DNA of 40,996 bases from Lachnospiraceae bacterium UBA1729 (GCA_002315945.1 DCIJ01000032.1:1-40996), one strand, 5' to 3'. Positions 1 to 7,614 are shown, counted from the stretch's first letter. Translations and numbers: made by a program. Notes: generated by a model not told the origin, from the letters alone.

Positions 1-16
1 AAGGAGGGGCATAGAA

Positions 17-298
17 ATGGCAGATATTGAACAGAGATTTATAGTTTACGTACTAACACCAAGTGGTGATGATTCTTTTGATTTCGAGATGAAGCATGAG
101 GTATCAAAGCACGAAAAGGAAATCATTAATAGCATTGAGGATGGTGGTGTTCCATTGATTGATAATGAGGAATTGGCAATTCTCTATAGTCAGCTTGAAG
201 AGCAAGCATACGAGGAAGCTATTCAGAAGTTCTGGGATAAGAATCCAGATGCTTCAGATGATGCTTTTAATGATTATCAGGTTATTGTTGATTTATAA
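17..298 (+). CDS. small acidic protein, unknown function
   Basis: Not recognised. The ORF codes for 93 residues, strongly acidic and without a signal peptide or membrane segment, so a soluble cytoplasmic protein is expected. A very strong ribosome binding site (AAGGAGGGG, positions 1-9) stands 7 bases before the ATG, which makes the start and the gene convincing. It is followed after about 40 bases by another small acidic gene, each with its own good ribosome binding site, so the first three genes look like one operon of small proteins. The gene before it lies outside the window. Such strings of small acidic orphans are typical of accessory islands (immunity-like or phage/plasmid cargo), but nothing in this sequence fixes a role. 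Confidence 0.75.
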   Translation: MADIEQRFIVYVLTPSGDDSFDFEMKHEVSKHEKEIINSIEDGGVPLIDNEELAILYSQLEEQAYEEAIQKFWDKNPDASDDAFNDYQVIVDL

Positions 299-301
299 AG
301 G

Positions 302-317
302 TATCTTTCGCAAGATA
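302..317 (+). other. short intergenic hairpin
   Basis: The six-base arms TATCTT and AAGATA enclose the loop TCGC between the first two small genes. No T-run follows, so it is not a terminator; it could be an mRNA processing or stabilising hairpin. Confidence 0.3.
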
Positions 318-339
318 GCGTCCTAGAAAGGAGAGGCAT

Positions 340-582
340 ATGTCATATTATCAGCGTTTTACAATCAGAAATGAAGCAGGAGAGGAACTGTTTCAGAGAA
401 GCACACTCGGTTCAGTTTTTAGATGGTTTATAGAGCACGAATATTTTGTAAATAATCCGGATGTGAAACTCTATATTACAGAAAATAATACCAAGGTCGA
501 ATGCTTTAGAGAAGAGATTACGGCAACAACAACTCAGGCTGACATTCAAGAAGCGTGGAGTTTTTGGGAACAGGGATTGTAG
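340..582 (+). CDS. small protein, unknown function
   Basis: Not recognised. The 80 residues begin MSYYQRFTIRNEAG, are rich in aromatic and charged residues, and carry no membrane segment. The ribosome binding site AAAGGAGAGG sits just upstream of the ATG. The pattern of alternating short hydrophobic strands in the first half and an acidic or helical tail suggests a small alpha/beta fold, but that is inference. It lies between two other small genes on the same strand and is probably co-transcribed with them. Confidence 0.7.
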   Translation: MSYYQRFTIRNEAGEELFQRSTLGSVFRWFIEHEYFVNNPDVKLYITENNTKVECFREEITATTTQADIQEAWSFWEQGL

Positions 583-623
583 GATATATATATAATCGTA
601 TTGATTAAAATTGGAGGACACTT

Positions 624-911
624 ATGAATGGATTATTCAGTTTAACAGAATCAGAAGACGGTAGTATCCGCATCTCATATGAGGATTATAAAGTTGATGC
701 ATTTGGTGGCTCTAGTTATGAGGCAATATATGATATTGATTCGGAGAATAAAGCTAAACTGTTTAGGTATCTAGTGGATGCAGGCAATACAGGGGATTTA
801 AATGAAATGCTTGTGTCAGAGTTCGGAGAGCGACTTGATAAAAAGAGCTTTGCATCGACCTGTGATGAAAATGAAATCAAGTATAAACTCTTTACCTGGA
901 TAGATGATTAA
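624..911 (+). CDS. small acidic protein, unknown function
   Basis: Not recognised. It has 95 residues, is acidic, and shows no signal peptide or membrane helix. The ribosome binding site GGAGG (about 612-616) precedes the ATG at good spacing. It is the last of three small genes; a convincing intrinsic terminator begins 31 bases after its stop, so the trio forms a transcription unit that ends here. No motif points to a function. Confidence 0.72.
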   Translation: MNGLFSLTESEDGSIRISYEDYKVDAFGGSSYEAIYDIDSENKAKLFRYLVDAGNTGDLNEMLVSEFGERLDKKSFASTCDENEIKYKLFTWIDD

Positions 912-941
912 TCATATGAGATAAACATGGTTTGTGTGATG

Positions 942-967
942 GAGCTGCTGAAAAAGCAGCTCTTTTT
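942..967 (+). terminator. intrinsic terminator after the small-gene trio
   Basis: A perfect 8-base stem, GAGCTGCT (942-949) paired with AGCAGCTC (955-962), with loop GAAAA, is followed by five T residues (963-967). It closes the operon of small acidic genes. Confidence 0.85.
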
Positions 968-983
968 GTACAAAAAAATGTCG
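968..983 (+). promoter_or_regulatory. candidate operator, GTACA-A6-TGTCG
   Basis: This 16-base imperfect palindrome reads GTACAAAAAAATGTCG. An element with the same two half-sites exchanged (CGACA-A6-TGTAC) lies at 2375-2390, upstream of the WYL regulator gene. The site sits just after a terminator and about 60 bases before the next gene, where an operator would be expected. Assignment as a regulator binding site is inference. Confidence 0.35.
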
Positions 984-1041
984 TTTCCCTTTGAGATAAT
1001 ACTATTGTGGTGAGGCGAATAGGTTATTGGAGGATTTTATC

Positions 1042-1695
1042 ATGGGTAAAAATGTATTTGAAGGGTGGCACATTGAAGGATATAAAGATTTTCCAGTATG
1101 CAATCATACGAAGGATATTGGACCAGAAAATATAGGCTATCAAACTGGCATGTTTTGTGATGGCCTTCCATTTGAGGTGGAGATTTATGAGTATGGACAG
1201 GGTGAAAATCATATGAAGGAGCTGGCTGTTATTATGCCTGATATATATGTGGAAGAAGATGATGTTGATGATTATGATTATGTCTTTGATCATGCAGAAA
1301 TAGAAGATAGTGAAGATTTAGATTGGGGCTATAACGAATACTATGAAAAGGTACCTAAGTCAAATGTTGAAGGCTTCAGATATGAGATGACTCTAAAAGA
1401 ATATAGTGCCTTACCTATAGGTATGGTTCTACGTGGGCAAGAAGATAGCTTTCCGATTATTAGTTGGTATCAGGAATTCATTGAAGAAATGGGGATTGTA
1501 ACCTACACCAGTGATATTAGAAGCTGCTCCGTGTTTTATTATACAGACATTAATGGAAACGATTTGGTTCAGGTTAGAACTGGACTTGTTTCAAATGGAA
1601 AGGAAGAAGCAATTTGTGGAATCACTCTCAATAAGTTTCCAATTAAAGGAATCAGGACTGGAAATTCATCAGCTAAGTTTAAGGTGATTAAGTAG
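1042..1695 (+). CDS. acidic protein, unknown function (217 aa)
   Basis: Not recognised. The start is placed at the ATG at 1042 rather than the in-frame TTG at 1027, because GGAGG at 1029-1033 is the ribosome binding site and would otherwise be read as codons. The 217-residue product is very acidic in its first half, with a cluster of Asp/Glu/Tyr near residues 70-100, and has a more ordinary globular second half. There is no signal peptide or membrane helix. It follows a terminator, so it starts a new transcription unit, with a candidate operator at 968-983. A degraded gene follows immediately. The acidic block could mimic DNA or bind a basic partner; that is speculation. Confidence 0.7.
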   Translation: MGKNVFEGWHIEGYKDFPVCNHTKDIGPENIGYQTGMFCDGLPFEVEIYEYGQGENHMKELAVIMPDIYVEEDDVDDYDYVFDHAEIEDSEDLDWGYNEYYEKVPKSNVEGFRYEMTLKEYSALPIGMVLRGQEDSFPIISWYQEFIEEMGIVTYTSDIRSCSVFYYTDINGNDLVQVRTGLVSNGKEEAICGITLNKFPIKGIRTGNSSAKFKVIK

Positions 1696-1703
1696 GATAT
1701 GAT

Positions 1704-1909
1704 ATGGATCAAAAAGCAACTGTGAATGTATTGAGAGAAAGAGATGCCAAGGGGAATATATAAACTCTGATTGGTTTGATAATTCATTTCTATATAAAAA
1801 TATTAGAAAAATTGTAGATATTGAAGGTGTTACACAAGATTTGACAAATTTAAATGACTTTATAGTCTTATATGAAAAAATATGTGAACAGGATAGGGAG
1901 GAATACTGA
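1704..1909 (+). pseudogene. frameshifted small gene, about 68 residues
   Basis: From the ATG at 1704 a reading frame runs for 19 codons (MDQKATVNVLRERDAKGNI) and stops at 1761. The adjacent frame continues without a stop from the same place, through YINSDWFDNSFLYKNIRK and on to EYEK-like helical sequence, ending at the TGA at 1907-1909. The two halves join naturally if the GGGG run at 1751-1754 has lost one G. The conceptual product is about 68 residues. It starts only 8 bases after the previous stop. It may be a true pseudogene, a phase-variable gene with its switch in the G-run, or an assembly error. Function is unknown. Confidence 0.5.
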
Positions 1910-1954
1910 TGAGATTGATAAATTATTTGCTGCCGAACTGTAAGGGTAATCGTT

Positions 1955-2371
1955 ATGGATGTCATGCATGAAGGAATCAGAACTGTTTCGGGCATCCATT
2001 TTATAGAAGTCGATGATACATATGATGTGAAAACAAATGAAGATCAGTTGATATATCTTATTTATATTGATAAAGAAGGTCGTAATCGGGAAGATATATC
2101 ATCAATTCTTAAATTTATTCGAATGTTTGCTTGGCTCTACCGGATTTGTTTGTTGGATATAGATGGGAAAAATGAAGTTGGTTTTTTAATTTATTGTGAT
2201 GAAAACGAGCGCGATGAAATGACTTCTATGATGGAGTGGATAGCAAAAACACATACAGGATGGACGGTAATAGAATATACAGGGGATAATCTGCGCATTA
2301 TTGGGATTAGAATAGCTAATAATATGTTCCACGAAAAAAAATTAATTCTTCAGGGTGAAATATTAGATTAA
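1955..2371 (+). CDS. unknown protein, possibly 5'-degraded (138 aa)
   Basis: Not recognised. The 138-residue ORF begins MDVMHEGIRTVSG; AAGGG at 1942-1946 is a fair ribosome binding site. An ATG at 1964 is a second possible start. The product looks like a small alpha/beta protein with a hydrophobic strand-helix core and no membrane segment. Just upstream, other frames carry protein-like stretches (for example EIDKLFAAEL at 1911-1940, ended by TAA). The true ancestral start may therefore lie upstream, and this ORF may be the remaining part of a frameshifted gene. The stop is followed by a candidate operator and then the WYL regulator. Confidence 0.5.
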   Translation: MDVMHEGIRTVSGIHFIEVDDTYDVKTNEDQLIYLIYIDKEGRNREDISSILKFIRMFAWLYRICLLDIDGKNEVGFLIYCDENERDEMTSMMEWIAKTHTGWTVIEYTGDNLRIIGIRIANNMFHEKKLILQGEILD

Positions 2372-2374
2372 ATA

Positions 2375-2390
2375 CGACAAAAAAATGTAC
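2375..2390 (+). promoter_or_regulatory. candidate operator, CGACA-A6-TGTAC
   Basis: This 16-base element has the same half-sites as the one at 968-983, in exchanged order, with the same six-A spacer. It lies about 50 bases before the WYL regulator ATG. Autoregulation through it would be usual for this kind of regulator, but this is inference. Confidence 0.35.
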
Positions 2391-2442
2391 ATGGCAATAA
2401 AATCCTGATATATTAAAATCATAAATTTGCTGGAGGGTTATT

Positions 2443-3480
2443 ATGGCTAAATTATATGGAAATGAACATGGGACGGGGAATAAGAAATGTCTTAATATTT
2501 TGATTTTGGAGATCCTGAAAAGATACTCTGATGAGGAACATCATCTAACTCAGCAGGAGATTATGAGGAAGTTAAAGTCTGACTATGGTATTGAGAAGAC
2601 AGATAGAAGAACAGTAAGAGCTAATGTGGAATCACTTGCAACTCTGGGCTATGAAATATATGGCGTACGTGACGATGATGAAGAAGATGATAACGACAGG
2701 GATGGCTATTATCTTATAGAACGTGATTTTGAGGATGCTGAGCTTAGATTATTGATTGATTCTGTTTTATTCTCAAAGACCGTTTCTGAAGGTGCTGCAA
2801 AAAGACTGATTGATAAGCTTCGTGGTTTTGGAAATATCTATTTTGATACCAAGGTATCTCATGTAAAGCCAACGCCGGTTCTTCATAGAACAGATAATAA
2901 GGTTGTGCTTGTTAATGTTAGTGAGATTAATGAAGCAATGGATCAGAAGAAAAAGATTCGCTTCAGATATAACAAATATGGCATTGATTTTAAGATGCAT
3001 GATCAGGGTAAGGAATATATTATGAATCCTTATCAGATGGTTGCTTCCAATGGCCATTATTATCTGCTAGGAAATATTGATAAGTATGATGATGTAACGT
3101 ATTACAGAATTGATAAGATGTCTCAGGTTGAAATCATGGAGGAAAAGATTAAACCGCAAAAGGATGTTAAGGGATTAGAGGGGCATTTGAATCTTCCTAA
3201 ACATATGGCTGAACATATTTATATGCTCGTTGGAGATACTGTTCGTGCAACACTTAAGACTGACATTGCTATGATGGATACATTGGTCGATTGGTTTGGT
3301 AAGGATTTCAGAATTGTTGAAACAAATGGTGATGAACTTACGATTTCGGTTAATTCTAATGAAAGGGCATTATTCTACTGGGCCCTGCAGTATGGACCTT
3401 ATGTGGAGGTGACTGCCCCTGAATCGCTCAGGAATGATTTGTCTAAGACTATTAAAGAAATGAGTAAAAAGTACAATTAA
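2443..3480 (+). CDS. WYL-domain transcriptional regulator
   Basis: A 345-residue regulator of the HTH-WYL-WCX type. Residues about 15-75 form a winged helix-turn-helix DNA-binding domain (DeoR/HTH_11-like). An acidic linker (DDDEEDDNDRDG, about 78-88) follows, then the WYL domain (about 160-230) with the signature region NPYQMVASNGHYYLLGN and YYRIDKMSQVE, and a C-terminal WCX-like part. WYL domains bind ligands, often nucleic acids or nucleotides, and these regulators commonly control defence islands (BrxR-type) or DNA-damage responses. The ribosome binding site GGAGGG precedes the ATG. The nuclease gene follows about 20 bases later, so the two are probably co-transcribed. It is a natural candidate regulator for the whole island. 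Confidence 0.88.
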   Translation: MAKLYGNEHGTGNKKCLNILILEILKRYSDEEHHLTQQEIMRKLKSDYGIEKTDRRTVRANVESLATLGYEIYGVRDDDEEDDNDRDGYYLIERDFEDAELRLLIDSVLFSKTVSEGAAKRLIDKLRGFGNIYFDTKVSHVKPTPVLHRTDNKVVLVNVSEINEAMDQKKKIRFRYNKYGIDFKMHDQGKEYIMNPYQMVASNGHYYLLGNIDKYDDVTYYRIDKMSQVEIMEEKIKPQKDVKGLEGHLNLPKHMAEHIYMLVGDTVRATLKTDIAMMDTLVDWFGKDFRIVETNGDELTISVNSNERALFYWALQYGPYVEVTAPESLRNDLSKTIKEMSKKYN

Positions 3481-3502
3481 TTTGAGAAAAGAGGACTTAT
3501 TA

Positions 3503-4339
3503 ATGTCGAGTATTTATTTATCAGAGATAATGACTAATCTACATTCCTTGGATGAATATAAAATGCATTTTGCTAAATCAGATGGAGATGAGCCATTGGA
3601 TGTATATATGGCTAATTTTGATGATTGGAAAAAATGGAATTCATGGTCTAATGGTAATGATGACTTTAATCGAAAATACATATTCTCACTTATCAATTTT
3701 TACCATGAGAATGATACTTGGCTCTTTGGGGGAATATGGGAGGTTGTGGACACAGACCACTCAAAATTCAAAAGAGGAGGCTGTTATCCGTATACAATAA
3801 AACAATGTGATGAGTATAGTAATTTTATAGGAAGGCTAAAAATAAAATACGCTCATAAAGATCGGCAAGTTCGTAATCTGATGGAGAACTACTTCCCCAA
3901 ATTAGAGGTAAAAGAAATATTAGAAGAGCCATATTCAATTGAAACATTTCCAGGATATAAAAATCTAGATGTATCATTTATGACATTGGAAAATGCCATA
4001 AAGAATGATAGTGTTGCATGGAAAAGTGCATTGCAAATAAGAGGAATATACCTAATCACTGATACTTCTAGTGGAAAGATATATGTTGGGAAAGCATCTG
4101 GACAAGGCGGGTTCTGGCAAAGATGGAGTGACTACATTGCAGATGGACATGGTGGTGATGTTGATTTAAAGAAATTGATAGAAAAGAATGGTGGCATTGA
4201 TCATGCAAGAAAGAATTACAAATTTACTCTATTAGAAATTGTTGAATCTTGTATTGATAGTGACATTGATGATAGAGAAAACTATTGGAAAAGAGTTCTT
4301 TTGTCGCGAATGGAAAATGTTGGTCATAATAAGAATTAA
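3503..4339 (+). CDS. GIY-YIG nuclease-domain protein
   Basis: The 278-residue product starts at the ATG at 3503, preceded by AGAGGA at 3490-3495; the in-frame TTG at 3482 has no ribosome binding site. The first 150 residues are an unassigned domain rich in Trp and Tyr. The C-terminal part is a GIY-YIG nuclease fold: GIYLITD at 181-187, IYVGK at 193-197, an Arg in QRWSDY (about 207-212), and a conserved acidic position in DDRENYWKR (Glu259) that matches the catalytic Glu and metal site of the family. GIY-YIG enzymes cut DNA as homing endonucleases, restriction enzymes or repair nucleases. It lies directly behind the WYL regulator and before a terminator, so these two form a unit. Confidence 0.8.
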   Translation: MSSIYLSEIMTNLHSLDEYKMHFAKSDGDEPLDVYMANFDDWKKWNSWSNGNDDFNRKYIFSLINFYHENDTWLFGGIWEVVDTDHSKFKRGGCYPYTIKQCDEYSNFIGRLKIKYAHKDRQVRNLMENYFPKLEVKEILEEPYSIETFPGYKNLDVSFMTLENAIKNDSVAWKSALQIRGIYLITDTSSGKIYVGKASGQGGFWQRWSDYIADGHGGDVDLKKLIEKNGGIDHARKNYKFTLLEIVESCIDSDIDDRENYWKRVLLSRMENVGHNKN

Positions 4340-4364
4340 TGGTACATAACAAATTATATACAAG

Positions 4365-4394
4365 AAGGGATCCTGGAAACAGGATCCTTTCTTT
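4365..4394 (+). terminator. intrinsic terminator after the GIY-YIG gene
   Basis: GGATCCTG (4368-4375) pairs with CAGGATCC (4380-4387) around the tetraloop GAAA; flanking AAG/TTT extends the stem, followed by a T-rich tail TTTCTTT. An A-rich 5' side makes it weakly bidirectional. Confidence 0.85.
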
Positions 4395-4566
4395 ATGTAC
4401 AGCTCACTTGTCAGTTCGCTGATACAGTATTCGTCAAAATCACAGCTGCAAGCAGCGTGATCTTTCCTCATTACCATGTACAAATTTTTGCATTTAACCT
4501 TTGATAAATTATTAATGTAGTCAGAAATAATAGGGAAGAAAATAGCAGATTTTATTGGAGGTTCAT
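4395..4566. other. intergenic stretch before the AAA+ gene
   Basis: The 172 bases between the terminator and the AAA+ start hold no convincing gene. A minus-strand frame (ATG at 4477 or 4471) reads about 25 protein-like residues with Cys and acidic residues before running into the terminator, but it has no ribosome binding site. GTACA-N6-TGCAT at 4478-4493 is a weak relative of the two candidate operators. The GGAGG ribosome binding site of the next gene lies at 4557-4561 (TTGGAGGTT). Confidence 0.4.
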
Positions 4567-6645
4567 ATGAATTTTTACGAAGCGGTTGTTAAATTCAAAC
4601 AGTTGAAGGGCAAAGAGGGAGATACTAACAGATCCTTATTTCCAGACAAAGAAGAGAAGAATCCGATAGGGTATGTCAGAGAAGCTTTTTGCAATATGAA
4701 TAGAAAACTTGGTGTTAGATGTGATGAACAGGGAGCTTTCAGCATCTTTTTCTGGGACGGTGAGAAGGGAAAAGCAAAAGTGATATTTGCGGTTAATATG
4801 GATTTGGCCGATGCCTCTGGAGCAATTAATTTTATCACTGCATTTCTTTCTAAAAATTATGATATATGCGGGATTGAAATATCAGAAGTTAAGGAGATAA
4901 CAACTGAAAAGTTTTATCAGTATGGCAAGCACGGAGAAGAAGATGATTTTATTCGAAGATTCAGAGGTGATGTGGAGGGATTACAAATCGAATTTAGAGA
5001 TAACAGACAATATTGCGTTAAGGAAGAAATGATATCAGAGGGTTCCCTTTCCTACGAAGAAGCTATATTCCAGGCAAAACAATTTATGGCAGATGCATCA
5101 TTTTATGAGGAACTTAAGCGAATATATTCAGATGACAATGAGAAGAAATTTTATGGGAATCCGGTCCATTATAAGATTAGCGCTTCAAATATGGATGCGG
5201 CAATGGTTATGGCGAGGCTTCTAAGCTATGCACTCAAGGAAAACAACCGACTGAATGGGAGTCGAATTCATCGAGTCTATGATATTAAAACAGGCTGTTA
5301 TGATGAAGAAGATTTCAAGAATATGTTTGAGAGCGCAAGTGGAAATATAGTATTGCTGGATATGTCAGGGACTTATGAGGATCATGGAAATTATGCCAGT
5401 GCATATGAGGAGGTCATTACTTACATGAATACTATTGTAAAGCAGAATCATGTGAAAACACTGTGTATCTTTGTTGAAAACATGAGCCACCCTGGCTTTG
5501 CAAACAAGCTTATTGCCAGAGTTGCTGAAGATGTTGATGTAATTGAATTAAAAGAAGGAAATGGAAATAGAGAAGAGGCTATCAGCTATATTATGGGTCT
5601 GGCGGCAAAAGATAACTATGAATTATCAGCCAAAGAAGTTGAGAGTATCCTGCCTGATAAAAAGGTTTTTACTGTGGGGGAGACCTACGAGGTATATAAC
5701 AAGTGGTTCAAAAATGGACTAAAAAACAAAATATATAAATCATACAAACATTGCGCATGCATGGAGGTAAAACCTGAGGACAAAGTATCTGAACCCTATG
5801 ACGAACTCCAGATAATGATTGGATTAACAGAAATCAAGAATACTGTTGATGAGGTTATTGATAGCGCCAGAATTCAAAAGATGCGCTCTGATATGGGAAT
5901 GGACTCATATAAGACTTCATTGCATATGGTTTTTACAGGGAATCCAGGCTCGGCAAAGACTACTGTGGCCAGACTTCTGGCACAGATATTTACCAAAGAG
6001 GGAATACTTGATACTGGAAAATATGTTGAGTGTGGAAGAGCTGATTTAGTAGGCCAATATGTGGGATGGACGGCTAAGGCTGTCAGATCAAAGTTTCGAG
6101 AGGCAAAAGGCGGTGTTCTGTTTATTGATGAGGCTTACGCACTTGTAGATGATTCCAACAGCTTTGGAGATGAGGCTATTAACACAATTGTTCAGGAGAT
6201 GGAGAATCACAGGGATGATGTAATAGTCATTTTTGCAGGATATCCGGACAAGATGAAGGAGTTTCTCAACAAAAATGAGGGATTGCGCAGCAGAATAGCC
6301 TTTCACCTTGATTTCCCGGACTATAATGCCAAAGAACTGGTGGAAATCCTTAAACTAATGGCTGATAAGAAGGGATATAAGGTTGATTCCAAGATTGAGG
6401 AAAAGTGTCTATCTATATTTGAGAAGGCTGTAAAACAGGAAGAATTTGGCAATGGCAGATATGCAAGAAATCTCCTGGAGCAGGCTATGATGGCTCAGGC
6501 ACGGCGTATTACTAAAGAATATGCTGGTAAGAAGATTACCAGAAAAAATCTTACTACACTGAAGGCTATTGATTTCGATGTTAATGCAAGCCTGAAGCTG
6601 GATAAGGAAACAAAACATAAAATAGGATTTGCAATCACTGCTTAA
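4567..6645 (+). CDS. AAA+ ATPase, CbxX/SpoVK-like, with degenerate first module
   Basis: The 692-residue product starts at the ATG at 4567; the TTG at 4555 lies in the ribosome binding site. Residues 1-190 are an unassigned domain. Residues about 195-370 look like an AAA+ module without a P-loop: the Walker A place reads GNPVHYKISAS (from 197), followed by a Walker B-like IVLLDMSG (about 261-268), a sensor-1-like strand VKTLCIFVENM (from 296) and a helical lid. Residues about 415-690 form an intact CbxX/SpoVK-type module: Walker A GNPGSAKTT (458-466), pore-loop-like sequence LVGQYVGWTAKAV, Walker B LFIDEA (518-523) and a sensor region VIVIFAGYPD. Such ATPases remodel proteins as hexamers. The DnaB-like gene follows after 12 bases, so the two are probably coupled. 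Confidence 0.85.
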   Translation: MNFYEAVVKFKQLKGKEGDTNRSLFPDKEEKNPIGYVREAFCNMNRKLGVRCDEQGAFSIFFWDGEKGKAKVIFAVNMDLADASGAINFITAFLSKNYDICGIEISEVKEITTEKFYQYGKHGEEDDFIRRFRGDVEGLQIEFRDNRQYCVKEEMISEGSLSYEEAIFQAKQFMADASFYEELKRIYSDDNEKKFYGNPVHYKISASNMDAAMVMARLLSYALKENNRLNGSRIHRVYDIKTGCYDEEDFKNMFESASGNIVLLDMSGTYEDHGNYASAYEEVITYMNTIVKQNHVKTLCIFVENMSHPGFANKLIARVAEDVDVIELKEGNGNREEAISYIMGLAAKDNYELSAKEVESILPDKKVFTVGETYEVYNKWFKNGLKNKIYKSYKHCACMEVKPEDKVSEPYDELQIMIGLTEIKNTVDEVIDSARIQKMRSDMGMDSYKTSLHMVFTGNPGSAKTTVARLLAQIFTKEGILDTGKYVECGRADLVGQYVGWTAKAVRSKFREAKGGVLFIDEAYALVDDSNSFGDEAINTIVQEMENHRDDVIVIFAGYPDKMKEFLNKNEGLRSRIAFHLDFPDYNAKELVEILKLMADKKGYKVDSKIEEKCLSIFEKAVKQEEFGNGRYARNLLEQAMMAQARRITKEYAGKKITRKNLTTLKAIDFDVNASLKLDKETKHKIGFAITA

Positions 6646-6657
6646 GGAGGATGAAAA

Positions 6658-7512
6658 ATGGCAAAAGTAGACAATGAACTTGTAAAACAGGTAATGCAAA
6701 CAATTAAAACGGGTTATACAGGAATTCCGTCAGGACTATTCAAGTTGGACAAATCCCTTAGGGGTGGATTTCAAGATGGAAATCTGTATGTCTTAGGTGG
6801 CAGACCGGCTATGGGAAAGACTGCATTGGCATTAAACATAGTATGCAATGCAATCAAGAAGGGGATTAGAGTTACATATTACAGTTTGGACATGGACAAG
6901 GAAAAGCTGCTTGAACGACTGATATATCTCATGGCGGAGGAACCGCTGCCACGTGAATCTCAAATGATTGATGAGGAAACCTGGACAAGATTGAATGATG
7001 CAGCAATGCAACTAATGGAGGCGAATCTTATTATTGATGATTCTCATGAATTAAGTGTGGAGGAAATTAGCTGGGAGAAGATGGACAGACCAGACTACAA
7101 GGAATCTCAGCTTGTGATTATTGACTATATACAATTAATGCGTGCCCATTTGTGTGAGGATGGATATGTATTTGATAACAGGCAGCAGGAGATGAATTAT
7201 ATATGTAAGGAACTAAAATGTATAGCCAGAGATAATAATATTCCGATTATTGTGCTATCGCAGCTTAGTCGAGCATGTGAGATAAGAAGCAATCACCATC
7301 CCATTCTATCTGACTTTAGAGATAGTTCGGCTATTGAAGCCATGGCGGATGTAGTTCTATTTCTGTATCGAGATGAATACTATAACTTAGATACTGAACT
7401 AAAAGGAATTGCTGAGATAGTTGTCGCCAAGAACAAATTCGGATATCGTTCCAGTTCTCAATATGCGTACCTGCCCAATTATACAATGTTTAGAAATTTA
7501 AGCAGATCTTAA
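6658..7512 (+). CDS. stand-alone DnaB-type helicase ATPase domain
   Basis: The 284 residues match the C-terminal RecA-like motor domain of replicative helicase DnaB. Walker A is GGRPAMGKT (47-55), Walker B is LVIIDYIQL with Asp156, followed by the motif LSQLSRACEIR and the region SDFRDSSAIEAMADVVLFLYRDEYY, very close to the DnaB consensus. The DnaB N-terminal primase-interaction domain (about 170 residues in normal DnaB) is absent, so it is unlikely to be the chromosomal replicative helicase. TAAGGAGG after the AAA+ stop gives a strong ribosome binding site, and the 12-base gap implies co-translation with the AAA+ protein. Plausible roles are plasmid or phage replication or a defence motor; the sequence cannot decide. 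Confidence 0.85.
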   Translation: MAKVDNELVKQVMQTIKTGYTGIPSGLFKLDKSLRGGFQDGNLYVLGGRPAMGKTALALNIVCNAIKKGIRVTYYSLDMDKEKLLERLIYLMAEEPLPRESQMIDEETWTRLNDAAMQLMEANLIIDDSHELSVEEISWEKMDRPDYKESQLVIIDYIQLMRAHLCEDGYVFDNRQQEMNYICKELKCIARDNNIPIIVLSQLSRACEIRSNHHPILSDFRDSSAIEAMADVVLFLYRDEYYNLDTELKGIAEIVVAKNKFGYRSSSQYAYLPNYTMFRNLSRS

Positions 7513-7538
7513 ATAGAATAAATCTATAATTCCTAAGG

Positions 7539-7568
7539 TGGACATACTATATTGATTTTTGATATTAT
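7539..7568 (+). promoter_or_regulatory. possible sigma-A promoter for ddh
   Basis: TGGACA (7539-7544) and TATTAT (7563-7568) are separated by 18 bases, about 45 bases before the ddh start. There is no terminator between the island and ddh, so read-through is also possible. Confidence 0.45.
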
Positions 7569-7614
7569 AAACAGCGTGGGTGTTTGGCCCCAAAAAAATT
7601 AGAGGAGACATAAG

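Noticed and set aside
4232..4483. Minus-strand ORF with a Cys-rich protein-like start near 4477
   Set aside because: It has no ribosome binding site, runs through the terminator hairpin and into the 3' end of the GIY-YIG gene on the other strand; chance or a very short remnant is more likely.
7513..7614. Lysine riboswitch before ddh
   Set aside because: The 102-base gap is too short for the lysine aptamer and shows none of its conserved stems; only a possible promoter is visible.
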